Below are positions 1-5,402 of a stretch of 5,866 nucleotides of DNA, piece by piece (position 1 is the first letter of the stretch; each line of letters starts with the position of its first letter). The translations under genes were made by a program, and so were the position numbers. The stretch lies in NCBI GenBank assembly GCA_015711875.1, contig JACVJG010000215.1, positions 1 through 5,866 of the forward strand, read 5' to 3'. Source of the stretch: Candidatus Solincola jinzensis (GTDB lineage Bacteria > Actinomycetota > Geothermincolia > Geothermincolales > RBG-13-55-18). The notes beneath the pieces are model-generated. The model had not been told where the DNA came from. It searched no databases and saw only the letters and a program-made list of their open reading frames with translations.

Positions 1-62
1 ATGCGAGCCGATGCCTCCCAGGCGGCATCAAGTCCAGCCCTATACGTGTATATATCTTTCAT
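1..62 (-). CDS. Probable start of a leftward gene, product unknown (partial, cut by window edge)
   Basis: Read on the - strand, an ATG at 62-60 opens a frame of 20 codons that stays open to the window edge; it begins MKDIYTYRAGLDAAW. A GGAGG ribosome binding site (- strand, forward positions 74-70) sits 7 nt before this ATG, which is ideal spacing. The other nearby ATG (69-67) reads into a stop within ten codons, so the ATG at 62 is the better start. A TTAACA-type repeat array with a possible -10 element lies 70 to 120 bp upstream in the right orientation. The visible residues are too few to identify a family, and I do not recognise it. Short open frames occur by chance, so the call rests mainly on the ribosome binding site and the upstream repeats. 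Confidence 0.45.
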   Translation of the reverse strand, partial: MKDIYTYRAGLDAAWEASAR

Positions 63-130
63 GCACCATCCTCCGTTTCCTTTATCTGCCTTAACGCTTT
101 CGCTCCTCCGTTACGCTCTTCCCTGCCACC

Positions 131-138
131 ATTCAATA
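131..138 (-). promoter_or_regulatory. Possible -10 element of the leftward gene
   Basis: On the - strand, TATTGAAT (138-131) contains TTGAAT, which matches 4 of 6 positions of TATAAT. It begins 7 to 9 nt after the last TTAACA repeat. No separate -35 hexamer is apparent, which is common where an OmpR-type activator site replaces the -35. The implied transcript start is near 124, giving an untranslated leader of about 60 nt before the ATG at 62. The match is weak by itself. Confidence 0.3.
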
Positions 139-145
139 CGATGCC

Positions 146-184
146 TGTTAAACGCCATTAAGGGCATTGTTAAATATCTGTTAA
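146..184 (-). promoter_or_regulatory. Four-fold TTAACA-type direct repeat, PhoP/PhoB-box-like operator
   Basis: On the - strand three exact TTAACA hexamers (184-179, 173-168, 151-146) and one degenerate TTAATG (161-156) are separated by 5, 6 and 4 nt, so the TTAA cores recur every 10 to 12 bp, about one helical turn. The known Bacillus PhoP box consists of TT(A/C/T)A(C/T)A hexamers with about 5-nt spacers. Other OmpR-family regulators also bind 11-bp direct repeats. The array ends 9 nt before an AT-rich -10 candidate of the leftward gene, the usual geometry for activation by this family. The regulator assignment is an inference; the repeats are directly visible. Confidence 0.5.
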
Positions 185-477
185 GGCGTGGCCGCCCGAA
201 AAACAGGGAAACAAGTCATGGTAACGGCCGCCGGTTTGAAGGGCGGGCGTTACATGTGCTCCAGCATCGTGAGGCGGTTGGCTTCGCGGTCCATACCTTT
301 CCTGTGTCGTCACGGCATGCAAGCGCCGTTAGCGGTCGCTCAAGGGGGCGGCAAGAAGCGTAAAGCGAGGAAGCAGCCGGCGTTTCCACAGCGCGTACTT
401 GTCGCTCTTGGGGTATATTATGACTACGGCACGGTGGAAGACTCATAGCGGGAGGCCTGACGGGAGGTGAAGAGGGG
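185..477. other. Non-coding gap before the cyclase gene
   Basis: Both strands contain open frames here, but they have no ribosome binding site, no recognisable domain, and an arginine/glycine/alanine/serine-heavy composition typical of spurious frames in GC-rich DNA. The stretch holds one strong hairpin (221-253) and an AT-rich TATATTAT (414-421). The latter could be the -10 of the cyclase promoter, giving a leader of about 50 nt, but no good -35 hexamer lies at the expected distance. Nothing else is supported. Confidence 0.5.
221..253. repeat. Imperfect inverted repeat, 12-nt arms, 9-nt loop
   Basis: Arm 221-232 (GTAACGGCCGCC) pairs with 242-253 at 11 of 12 positions; the only mismatch is G227 opposite G247. 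The loop is 233-241. No T-run follows on either strand, so an intrinsic terminator is unlikely. It could be a structured element in the leader of the cyclase transcript, if transcription starts this far upstream, or a protein-binding dyad. Confidence 0.45.
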
Positions 478-1257
478 ATGGGAAAGAGATTTGTGGACCT
501 GAGCATAACCATAGAAGACGGCTTGCCGTCCGACCCCCCGGCCATGATCCCTAAGATAATGTATATCGATCATGAGGCGGGGGCGGCATCCATGGCGGAG
601 TTCTTCCCGGGGATTGATCCCGCCAAGGACTTGCCAGAGGGGTTGGGATGGGCGGTGGAGATCGTCACCCTGGCCACCCATTCCGGCACCCACCTTGACG
701 CTCCCTGGCATTATCATCCCACCATGGATAAGGGGAAGTCCGCCTACACCATTGAGGAGGTACCGCTGGAATGGTGCATGGGCCCGGGCGTGGTGCTGGA
801 TTTCCGTCACTTCCCGGACGGTTACCGCGTCATGGCCTCGGATATGGAGGAGGCCTTCGATAAGTTGGGCTACGAGCTCAAGGAGGGCGACATCGTCCTG
901 GTGATGACGGGCGCGGACAAGTACTGGGGCAAGCCCGAGTACCTCCTGAAGGGCTGCGGCATGGGCCGGGAGGCCACGTTGTGGCTGTTGGAGCGCGGAG
1001 TCAAGGTGACCGGCACCGATGCCTGGTCATGGGACAGGCCCCTGCCACTTATCGCCAAGGAATTCGAGGAGACAAAGGATTCTTCCCTTATCTGGGAGGG
1101 GCATTTCGCGTCTATAGAGAAGGGCTACTGCCATATAGAGAAACTGACCAATCTCGACCAGTTGCCACCCTATGGCTTCACCTTCTTCTGCTTTCCTATC
1201 AAGATAAGGAAAGCCAGCGCGGGCTGGATCAGGGCGGTGGCGCTCCTGGATGACTGA
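478..1257 (+). CDS. Cyclase family metal-dependent hydrolase (kynurenine formamidase/isatin hydrolase superfamily)
   Basis: The 259-residue product matches the PF04199 cyclase family in length and pattern. The signature HSGTHLDAPWHYHP at residues 68-81 gives the H-x3-H-x-D metal ligands (H68, H72, D74) and the following active-site histidine (H78). Near the C-terminus H209 and E221 are 12 residues apart, the spacing of the second ligand pair in bacterial KynB, followed by the family-typical NLDQLP segment and the closing FTFFCFPIKI...IRAVALL strand pattern. Members are cytosolic and hydrolyse amide or lactam-type bonds (N-formylkynurenine, isatin and others). The substrate here cannot be read from sequence, and no tryptophan-degradation gene is adjacent, so I do not call it kynB. 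There is no signal peptide. The ATG start is supported by GGGAGGTGA at 462-470, 7 nt upstream. The gene appears to stand alone, 292 bp before the next gene. Confidence 0.93.
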   Translation: MGKRFVDLSITIEDGLPSDPPAMIPKIMYIDHEAGAASMAEFFPGIDPAKDLPEGLGWAVEIVTLATHSGTHLDAPWHYHPTMDKGKSAYTIEEVPLEWCMGPGVVLDFRHFPDGYRVMASDMEEAFDKLGYELKEGDIVLVMTGADKYWGKPEYLLKGCGMGREATLWLLERGVKVTGTDAWSWDRPLPLIAKEFEETKDSSLIWEGHFASIEKGYCHIEKLTNLDQLPPYGFTFFCFPIKIRKASAGWIRAVALLDD

Positions 1258-1549
1258 AAACGGCCCATGCTTGTTCCTGTGGAAGGACGTTGCCCTGCCT
1301 CGGGTCATGTGGCATTATGCCGGAGGCCGCGCCTGCGTGACCGTGAGCATGTAAGTACTTAGACACGACCTTTTATTTAAAGACCAGGCGCGCGACCCTG
1401 TTCGACGACATATGGATGGGTATTTCTGGCAATAAGGCAGCCGGATCGTTCCCGCCCTCCATGGTGCCAGGGCGACTGCGGGGTAGCGCGACGCAAGAGG
1501 CAGTACACACGGGAGACGGGGTCACCCGCGAAGAACTGGGGGTTTGACG
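1258..1549. other. Intergenic gap between cyclase and dUTPase genes
   Basis: I see no convincing gene. The gap contains a short perfect dyad GGCATTATGCC (1311-1321) and an AT-rich patch TTTTATTTAA (1371-1380) that might belong to a dUTPase promoter, but no -35/-10 pair with acceptable spacing could be found. No hairpin followed by a T-run was found, so no terminator for the cyclase gene can be assigned. Confidence 0.5.
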
Positions 1550-2404
1550 ATGAGGGTCGATGAGATGGACGCGGAGCTTAAGGAGATACTCTCGAAGGTC
1601 GAAACCATACTCTCCTCAAACCCGGCGGCCATATACCTGCCCTGCTTTTACCGCTCGGCGCCGCCGCGCATCTTTATACGAGAAGACTCCGTGCAGGTGC
1701 TGGTAAAAGGAGAGAGAGTGCTGAACTACGAGGTCGAGCCCTATGACCTGGTGGAGGGGGGGTACATGGAAGTCGGCTCGGGGGCCTATCGCCTGGTGTA
1801 CGAGTTCCTGCCGGGGAGGCGGTTCGAGCTGGAGCTGGAGGGGGACCTTCTCGAGAAGCGACTGCAGGGCGACGGGCTGGTGGCGGAGATAAAGGCGCTG
1901 CGGGAACGCCTGGGTTACTATGGCATCGTACCCTTGCTGGAGATGCGCTGCCTGGAGAAGGGGGGCAGCGCGGGAGTCCCCTTGCGGATAAAAAAGCTGG
2001 ACCCGGGAATCGAGCCACCTTCCTATGCCCATGCGGGCGATGCCGGCCTGGATATCCGCAGCGCCGAGGACGTTACCATCCTTCCCGGCGAGCGCTCCCT
2101 GGTTTCGACGGGGTTCGCCATGGCCCTGCCCGAGGGATACGCCGCCTTCGTGCAACCTCGCAGCGGGCTGGCGGCGCGTGAGGGGATAAGCATCGTCAAC
2201 ACGCCTGGACTTATCGACTGCCATTACCGAGGCGAGGTCAAGGTCATTCTCATCAACCACGGAAAGGAGCCCTTCAGGGTGCGGCGCGGGGACCGCATCG
2301 CCCAGATGGTCATCCAGAGAGTGGAGGCGGCCCGGGTGGAGGTGGTGGAGGAACTAGAGGATACCCCGCGGGGAGAGGGAGGATTCGGCTCCACCGGCAT
2401 CTAA
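1550..2404 (+). CDS. dut: dUTP diphosphatase (trimeric dUTPase) with an unusual N-terminal extension
   Basis: Residues 145-284 are a full trimeric dUTPase domain with all five motifs in order: AGDAGLDI (162-169), PRSGLA (203-208), [11 protein letters not shown] (220-230, with D223 as the water-activating aspartate and Y226 in the uracil pocket), [10 protein letters not shown] (246-255) and the C-terminal [10 protein letters not shown] (274-283). The enzyme hydrolyses dUTP to dUMP and pyrophosphate in the cytosol, keeping uracil out of DNA and supplying thymidylate synthesis. Family members are usually about 140 to 160 residues; this one has 284. The first 144 residues are an acidic and leucine-rich region that I do not recognise. 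Start choice: ATG 1550 has GGGGG at 1538-1542, 7 nt upstream. An in-frame TTG at 1544 and an ATG at 1565 (with GAGGGT at 1552-1557) are alternatives and barely change the product. The gene stands alone on the + strand. Confidence 0.95.
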   Translation: MRVDEMDAELKEILSKVETILSSNPAAIYLPCFYRSAPPRIFIREDSVQVLVKGERVLNYEVEPYDLVEGGYMEVGSGAYRLVYEFLPGRRFELELEGDLLEKRLQGDGLVAEIKALRERLGYYGIVPLLEMRCLEKGGSAGVPLRIKKLDPGIEPPSYAHAGDAGLDIRSAEDVTILPGERSLVSTGFAMALPEGYAAFVQPRSGLAAREGISIVNTPGLIDCHYRGEVKVILINHGKEPFRVRRGDRIAQMVIQRVEAARVEVVEELEDTPRGEGGFGSTGI

Positions 2405-2408
2405 TACT

Positions 2409-2440
2409 CCTCAGAGGACCTCATACAGGCTTAATAAGCC
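2409..2440. repeat. Cluster of small palindromes upstream of the transporter promoter
   Basis: Three short dyads follow the dUTPase stop: CCTCAGAGG (2409-2417), an overlapping GAGGACCTC (2414-2422), and the perfect 6-bp-arm GGCTTAATAAGCC (2428-2440). The last is centred near -54 relative to the predicted transcript start, a position suited to an activator site. None has a T-run, so they do not form a recognisable terminator for dut. The dyads are visible; the operator role is inferred. Confidence 0.35.
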
Positions 2441-2452
2441 ATGAAGATGGAT

Positions 2453-2481
2453 TTGTTATGTAGCCTGGCAGCAAATATAAT
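2453..2481 (+). promoter_or_regulatory. Sigma-70-type promoter of the transporter operon
   Basis: A perfect TATAAT at 2476-2481 is preceded by exactly 17 nt and TTGTTA at 2453-2458 (4 of 6 to TTGACA). This is the best promoter match in the window. The predicted start is near 2488, which leaves about 220 nt of untranslated leader before the binding-protein ATG at 2709. Confidence 0.7.
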
Positions 2482-2544
2482 GTCTTAAGAGCCGAGAGCA
2501 GATATCCGAGCCGGTAAAGACCATGAGGGGGGTGAACGCCTGCC

Positions 2545-2635
2545 GCTTGAATCCGCTCACTGTCCGCAGATCGCCGCGTGAGGCGATATTCATCCGGCGC
2601 TCAAGCCGGAGAAGGGGGGTGAGAGCGAGGATTGA
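2545..2635 (+). ncRNA. Predicted structured 5' leader element of the binding-protein mRNA (cis-regulatory RNA candidate)
   Basis: Within the leader, two adjacent hairpins of matching geometry are visible. The first has arms 2570-2575 and 2582-2587 with a 6-nt loop; the second has arms 2593-2598 and 2605-2610 with a 6-nt loop; 5 nt separate them. An outer helix encloses both: AATCC 2550-2554 pairs with GGATT 2629-2633, and GCTCAC 2555-2560 pairs with GTGAG 2619-2623 and GC 2625-2626, with small bulges. In addition TTGA 2547-2550 is complementary to TCAA 2601-2604 in the second loop, allowing a pseudoknot or an alternative pairing. The layout resembles a riboswitch-like junction, but I cannot match it to any known class (not T-box, TPP, SAM, cobalamin, glycine or c-di-GMP by their hallmark motifs). 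The pairing was found by eye and could be partly chance in GC-rich DNA. Confidence 0.4.
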
Positions 2636-2695
2636 AAAAGGCGCTTTATATACGCATCAGACAGCTTTCATTTGGAGGGTGGGAGAGCTTTTAGC

Positions 2696-2703
2696 AAGGA
2701 GGT
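2696..2703 (+). promoter_or_regulatory. Ribosome binding site fixing the binding-protein start
   Basis: AAGGAGGT at 2696-2703 is a near-perfect Shine-Dalgarno sequence 5 nt before ATG 2709. It decides the start of a frame that stays open upstream to 2523, because the upstream ATG has no comparable site and the signal peptide begins at 2709. Confidence 0.9.
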
Positions 2704-2708
2704 CATGC

Positions 2709-4325
2709 ATGAGAAAGGGAAAAACGGCGCTTATCCTGGTGTTTTTTCTGGCCCTTGCCGTTGGCTTGGCCATGATCTACGCCGGGTGCGGCGAGAAAAA
2801 AGAGGAGAAGGGAGGGGAGAAGAAGAAGGGCGGGGTATTCAAATACTGCCTGACAGCGGACCCGGTTTCCCTTGACCCGGCCCAGTTACAGGAGTCGCAG
2901 GGCATCGAGGTCGGCAAGCAGATCTTCGACGGCCTCATGGACAACGATCCCGAGACCATGGAGCTGGTGCCGGCCATGGCGGAGTCCTACGAGGTAAATG
3001 ACGACGCCACCGTCTTCACCTTCAAGCTGAAGAAGGGCGTGAAGTTCCACAACGGGCGCGAGTGCACGGCGGAGGACTTCGTGTATTCCTGGAACCGGGT
3101 GTGCGACCCGGCAACCGCCAGCGAGGTCTCCTACCATATGTCCCCCATCAAGGGATACGAAGAGGTGACAGGCGGGACCGCCAAGACCCTGGAGGGGGTC
3201 AAAGCCATAGATGACTATACCCTTGAGGTCACCCTCTCCTATCCCTACGCCGACTTCGTGTACCACACGGCGCACCCCGTCTTCTCGCCCATCCCCAAGG
3301 AGGTGGTGGAGGAATACGGGAGCGAGAACTTCAGTGAGCACCCCGTGGGCACCGGCCCCTTCGTGTTCAAGGAGTGGGTACACGAGCAGCAGATAACGGT
3401 GGACAAGAACCCTGATTACTACGGGAACGAGCCCTATCTGGACGGCGTGGTCTTCAAGATCTACCAGGACGACGAGACCGCTTACCAGGACTTCAAGGCC
3501 GGATCCCTAGACGACGCTCAGATCCCCCAGGGCCAGTTCAAGGCGGCTGAGCAGGAGTATGGCGATCGAGCCATCTTCAAGGCCATGCTGGGCATTTACT
3601 ACTACGGTTTCAACATGAACACGGCGCCCTGGAAGGACAGCAAGGATCTCCGCCAGGCCTTCAACTGGGCAGTGGACCGCCAGACCCTGTGCGACGTGGT
3701 CATGGAGGGCCAGCGCATACCCGCCACGGGGATCGTGCCGCCCGGCATACCCGGCTACCAGTCCAACGCCATGGAGTACAAGTACGATCCCGAGAAGGCG
3801 AAGGAGCTGTTGGAGAAGGCGGGGTTCCCGGGAGGCCAGGGGCTCCCCCAGCTCACCCTGGGCTACAACACCGGCGTGGGCCACGACACCATCGCCCAGT
3901 TCATCCAGGGTAACCTCAAGGACATCGGGGTCAACTTCAACATCGAGGGTTACGAGTGGGGTACCTATCTGGACCTCATCCAGGGCGAGCAGATCACCTT
4001 CTTCCGTCTGGGCTGGCTGGCCGACTACCCCATCATGGACAACTTCCTCTACCCGCTCTTCTACTCGGAGAACGCGGGCGTGGACAACATGAGCCAGTAC
4101 AAGAACGAGGAAGTGGACAGGCTCCTGCTCGAGGCGCGCAGCACCATCGATGAAAAGGAGAGGATCGAGCTCTACCGCGAGGCGGAGCGCAAGATCCTCG
4201 AGGACGCGCCCATCATGCCACTGATGTTCTACAAGACCTCGCGGGTGTACAGCGATAAGGTCGGGGGGTACATGCGCACGGCCGACGACCTGACTCCCCT
4301 GGAGCTGGTCTACTTCAAGGAATAG
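2709..4325 (+). CDS. Peptide-type ABC transporter substrate-binding lipoprotein (SBP family 5, OppA/DppA-like)
   Basis: The product of 538 residues binds the solute outside the membrane and delivers it to the permeases encoded downstream. Residues 1-26 form a lipoprotein signal peptide: positive MRKGK, then a hydrophobic core, then YAGC with the lipidated cysteine at 27. The -3 position is Tyr rather than the usual Leu, but the overall form is convincing. A lysine/glutamate/glycine-rich tether (28-42) follows. Family-5 hallmarks are DPVSLDPA (51-58), the block FTFKLKKGVKFHNG with TAEDFVYSWNR (103-130), and GTGPF (214-218) followed by a KNPDYYG segment. Length is normal for OppA/DppA relatives (about 500 to 600). 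The cluster is most like oligopeptide or dipeptide importers, but the same family also binds nickel, sugars and other solutes, so the ligand is not settled. Transcription probably starts at the 2453-2481 promoter through a long structured leader. A hairpin follows the stop. Confidence 0.95.
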   Translation: MRKGKTALILVFFLALAVGLAMIYAGCGEKKEEKGGEKKKGGVFKYCLTADPVSLDPAQLQESQGIEVGKQIFDGLMDNDPETMELVPAMAESYEVNDDATVFTFKLKKGVKFHNGRECTAEDFVYSWNRVCDPATASEVSYHMSPIKGYEEVTGGTAKTLEGVKAIDDYTLEVTLSYPYADFVYHTAHPVFSPIPKEVVEEYGSENFSEHPVGTGPFVFKEWVHEQQITVDKNPDYYGNEPYLDGVVFKIYQDDETAYQDFKAGSLDDAQIPQGQFKAAEQEYGDRAIFKAMLGIYYYGFNMNTAPWKDSKDLRQAFNWAVDRQTLCDVVMEGQRIPATGIVPPGIPGYQSNAMEYKYDPEKAKELLEKAGFPGGQGLPQLTLGYNTGVGHDTIAQFIQGNLKDIGVNFNIEGYEWGTYLDLIQGEQITFFRLGWLADYPIMDNFLYPLFYSENAGVDNMSQYKNEEVDRLLLEARSTIDEKERIELYREAERKILEDAPIMPLMFYKTSRVYSDKVGGYMRTADDLTPLELVYFKE

Positions 4326-4345
4326 AGCGGCGACATCACAGACAT

Positions 4346-4382
4346 GAAGGGGGCTTGCGGGGCATCCTTGCGAGCCCCCTTT
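4346..4382 (+). terminator. Terminator-like hairpin between binding protein and permease
   Basis: Arm 4346-4358 pairs with 4370-4382: a 12-bp core (AAGGGGGCTTGC with its complement, one G-T wobble) plus a G-T closing pair. The loop can zip further through 4359-4362 and 4366-4369. Only a very short T-run follows (TTT at 4380-4382), so it may be a partial terminator or a 3'-end stabiliser. Such hairpins after the binding-protein gene commonly lower downstream permease expression; that role here is inferred. Confidence 0.6.
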
Positions 4383-4400
4383 CACGTGTGCTAATTTTAT

Positions 4401-4432
4401 CGAAGTCCTCGAAAAGTGGCGAAGAGGTCGAA
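4401..4432 (+). repeat. Four phased CGAA repeats just before the permease gene
   Basis: CGAA occurs at 4401, 4410, 4420 and 4429 (spacing 9, 10, 9), three of the four followed by G. The array overlaps the ribosome binding region of the permease gene (GAGGT 4424-4428, AAGG 4431-4434). It may be chance; no known binding protein is suggested. Confidence 0.25.
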
Positions 4433-4439
4433 GGTTTAG

Positions 4440-5402
4440 ATGCTCGTATTCATACTGCGCAGGCTCTACCAGACCCTTATCGTGGTTCTGGGAGTCGTGG
4501 TCCTCATCTCCTTTCTGCTGTCCATCATCCCCGGTGACGTAGCGCGTATGCGCGCCCCCAAGGGGTCGTCGGAGGAGGTGCTGGAGAATATACGCAGGAA
4601 GTTCTATCTCGACAAACCCTTCCTCACGCGACTGGGAATATATATCAGGAACATCCTAAAGCTGGACCTGGGCGAATCCTTCACCTACAAGCGCTCGGTC
4701 TGGTCCATCATACGCGAAAGCCTGCCATGGTCGGTGAAACTCGCGCTGGTGGCGGAGGTGATCATCATCATCTTCGGCATACTGGCGGGCGTGATATCCG
4801 CCGTCTCGCGCTATTCTTTCTGGGACGTGCTGGTGACCATCAGCACCTCGGTGCTGGTGGCCATGCCCATCTACTGGATTGGCAGGTTGATGCAGCTTTT
4901 CTTCGCGCAATGGCTGGGATGGTTTCCCAACTCCGGGGCCCCGCCTCCGGGTACTGGCTTCTGGAGCGGGTTGAGCTACTATGTCATGCCCGCCACCGCC
5001 CTGGCCGCGGTTTCCACCGCATACGTGGCGCGCCTTGCACGCTCCTCCATGCTGGAGGTGATGCGCCAGGATTACATCCAGACCGCCCGCGCCAAGGGCC
5101 TTTCCAACCGCAGGGTCACCTACAAGCACGCCTTGCGCAACGGCTTGATCCCCGTGGTCACCTATCTGGGGATAGATTTCGGGGTGCTCATCGGCGCCGC
5201 GGTGCTCACGGAGATGATCTTCAACTGGCCGGGCGTGGGGCACAAGCTATACTACGCGGTTATCCAGCGCGATCACACCATGGTGCTGGGCCTGGTGTTC
5301 GTGCTGGTGATCATCGTGGTGTTCATAAACCTGCTCGTCGATATCTCCTATGCCTTCCTCGACCCGCGCATCCGGCTGGGCGAGTCTCCGGAGGTGGCCT
5401 GA
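4440..5402 (+). CDS. ABC transporter permease, DppB/OppB type
   Basis: The 320-residue membrane protein forms one half of the peptide-type importer channel. Six hydrophobic segments are visible at about 9-30, 98-122, 130-157, 182-201, 236-257 and 282-304. The N-terminal MLVFILRRLYQTL followed by a hydrophobic run and PGD is typical of DppB/OppB, as is LDLGESFTYKRSV (75-87). The cytoplasmic EAA-type coupling loop that contacts the ATPase is DYIQTARAKG (211-220) followed by HALRN (230-234). The ending EMIFNWPGVG (258-267) and DPRIRLG is also classic for the family. Length is normal and complete. The ATG has AAGG at 4431-4434 and GAGGT at 4424-4428 upstream. It lies 114 bp after the binding-protein stop, separated by a hairpin, and its stop abuts the next gene. 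The transported solute is not defined by the permease. Confidence 0.95.
   Translation: MLVFILRRLYQTLIVVLGVVVLISFLLSIIPGDVARMRAPKGSSEEVLENIRRKFYLDKPFLTRLGIYIRNILKLDLGESFTYKRSVWSIIRESLPWSVKLALVAEVIIIIFGILAGVISAVSRYSFWDVLVTISTSVLVAMPIYWIGRLMQLFFAQWLGWFPNSGAPPPGTGFWSGLSYYVMPATALAAVSTAYVARLARSSMLEVMRQDYIQTARAKGLSNRRVTYKHALRNGLIPVVTYLGIDFGVLIGAAVLTEMIFNWPGVGHKLYYAVIQRDHTMVLGLVFVLVIIVVFINLLVDISYAFLDPRIRLGESPEVA
5390..5395 (+). promoter_or_regulatory. Ribosome binding site supporting a TTG start
   Basis: GGAGGT at 5390-5395, inside the end of the upstream permease gene, lies 7 nt before TTG 5403. The spacing is optimal, and no ATG or GTG with a comparable site occurs before the conserved N-terminal segment, so TTG is the likely start. 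Confidence 0.8.

Noticed and set aside
1..448. Rightward open frames 1-363 and 188-448 before the cyclase
   Set aside because: They have no ribosome binding site, low-complexity basic composition and no recognisable domain. They overlap each other in different frames and cover the repeat array and hairpin.
1311..1321. GGCATTATGCC palindrome as a terminator of the cyclase gene
   Set aside because: The arms are only 5 bp with a single-base centre and no T-run. It cannot form a stable hairpin.
1365..1425. Promoter for dUTPase in the AT-rich patch
   Set aside because: Candidate hexamers (TTAGAC/TATTTA and TTCGAC/TATTTC) have spacers of about 9 and 14 nt, outside the functional range.
2523..2708. 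In-frame upstream extension of the binding protein (62 extra residues from ATG 2523)
   Set aside because: There is no ribosome binding site for ATG 2523, the added residues are Arg/Ser-rich without family similarity, and the lipoprotein signal peptide must be N-terminal. The strong AAGGAGGT before ATG 2709 decides the start.
2488..2708. T-box or other named riboswitch in the transporter leader
   Set aside because: The T-box sequence (AGGGTGGNACCGCG) and the hallmark motifs of common riboswitches are absent, and no terminator with a T-run is present. It is kept only as an unnamed structured leader.
3507..4385. Long - strand open frame of 292 codons opposite the binding-protein gene
   Set aside because: It is the antisense of a well-supported coding region in GC-rich DNA. 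Its Val/Leu/His/Glu-heavy product has no domain pattern.
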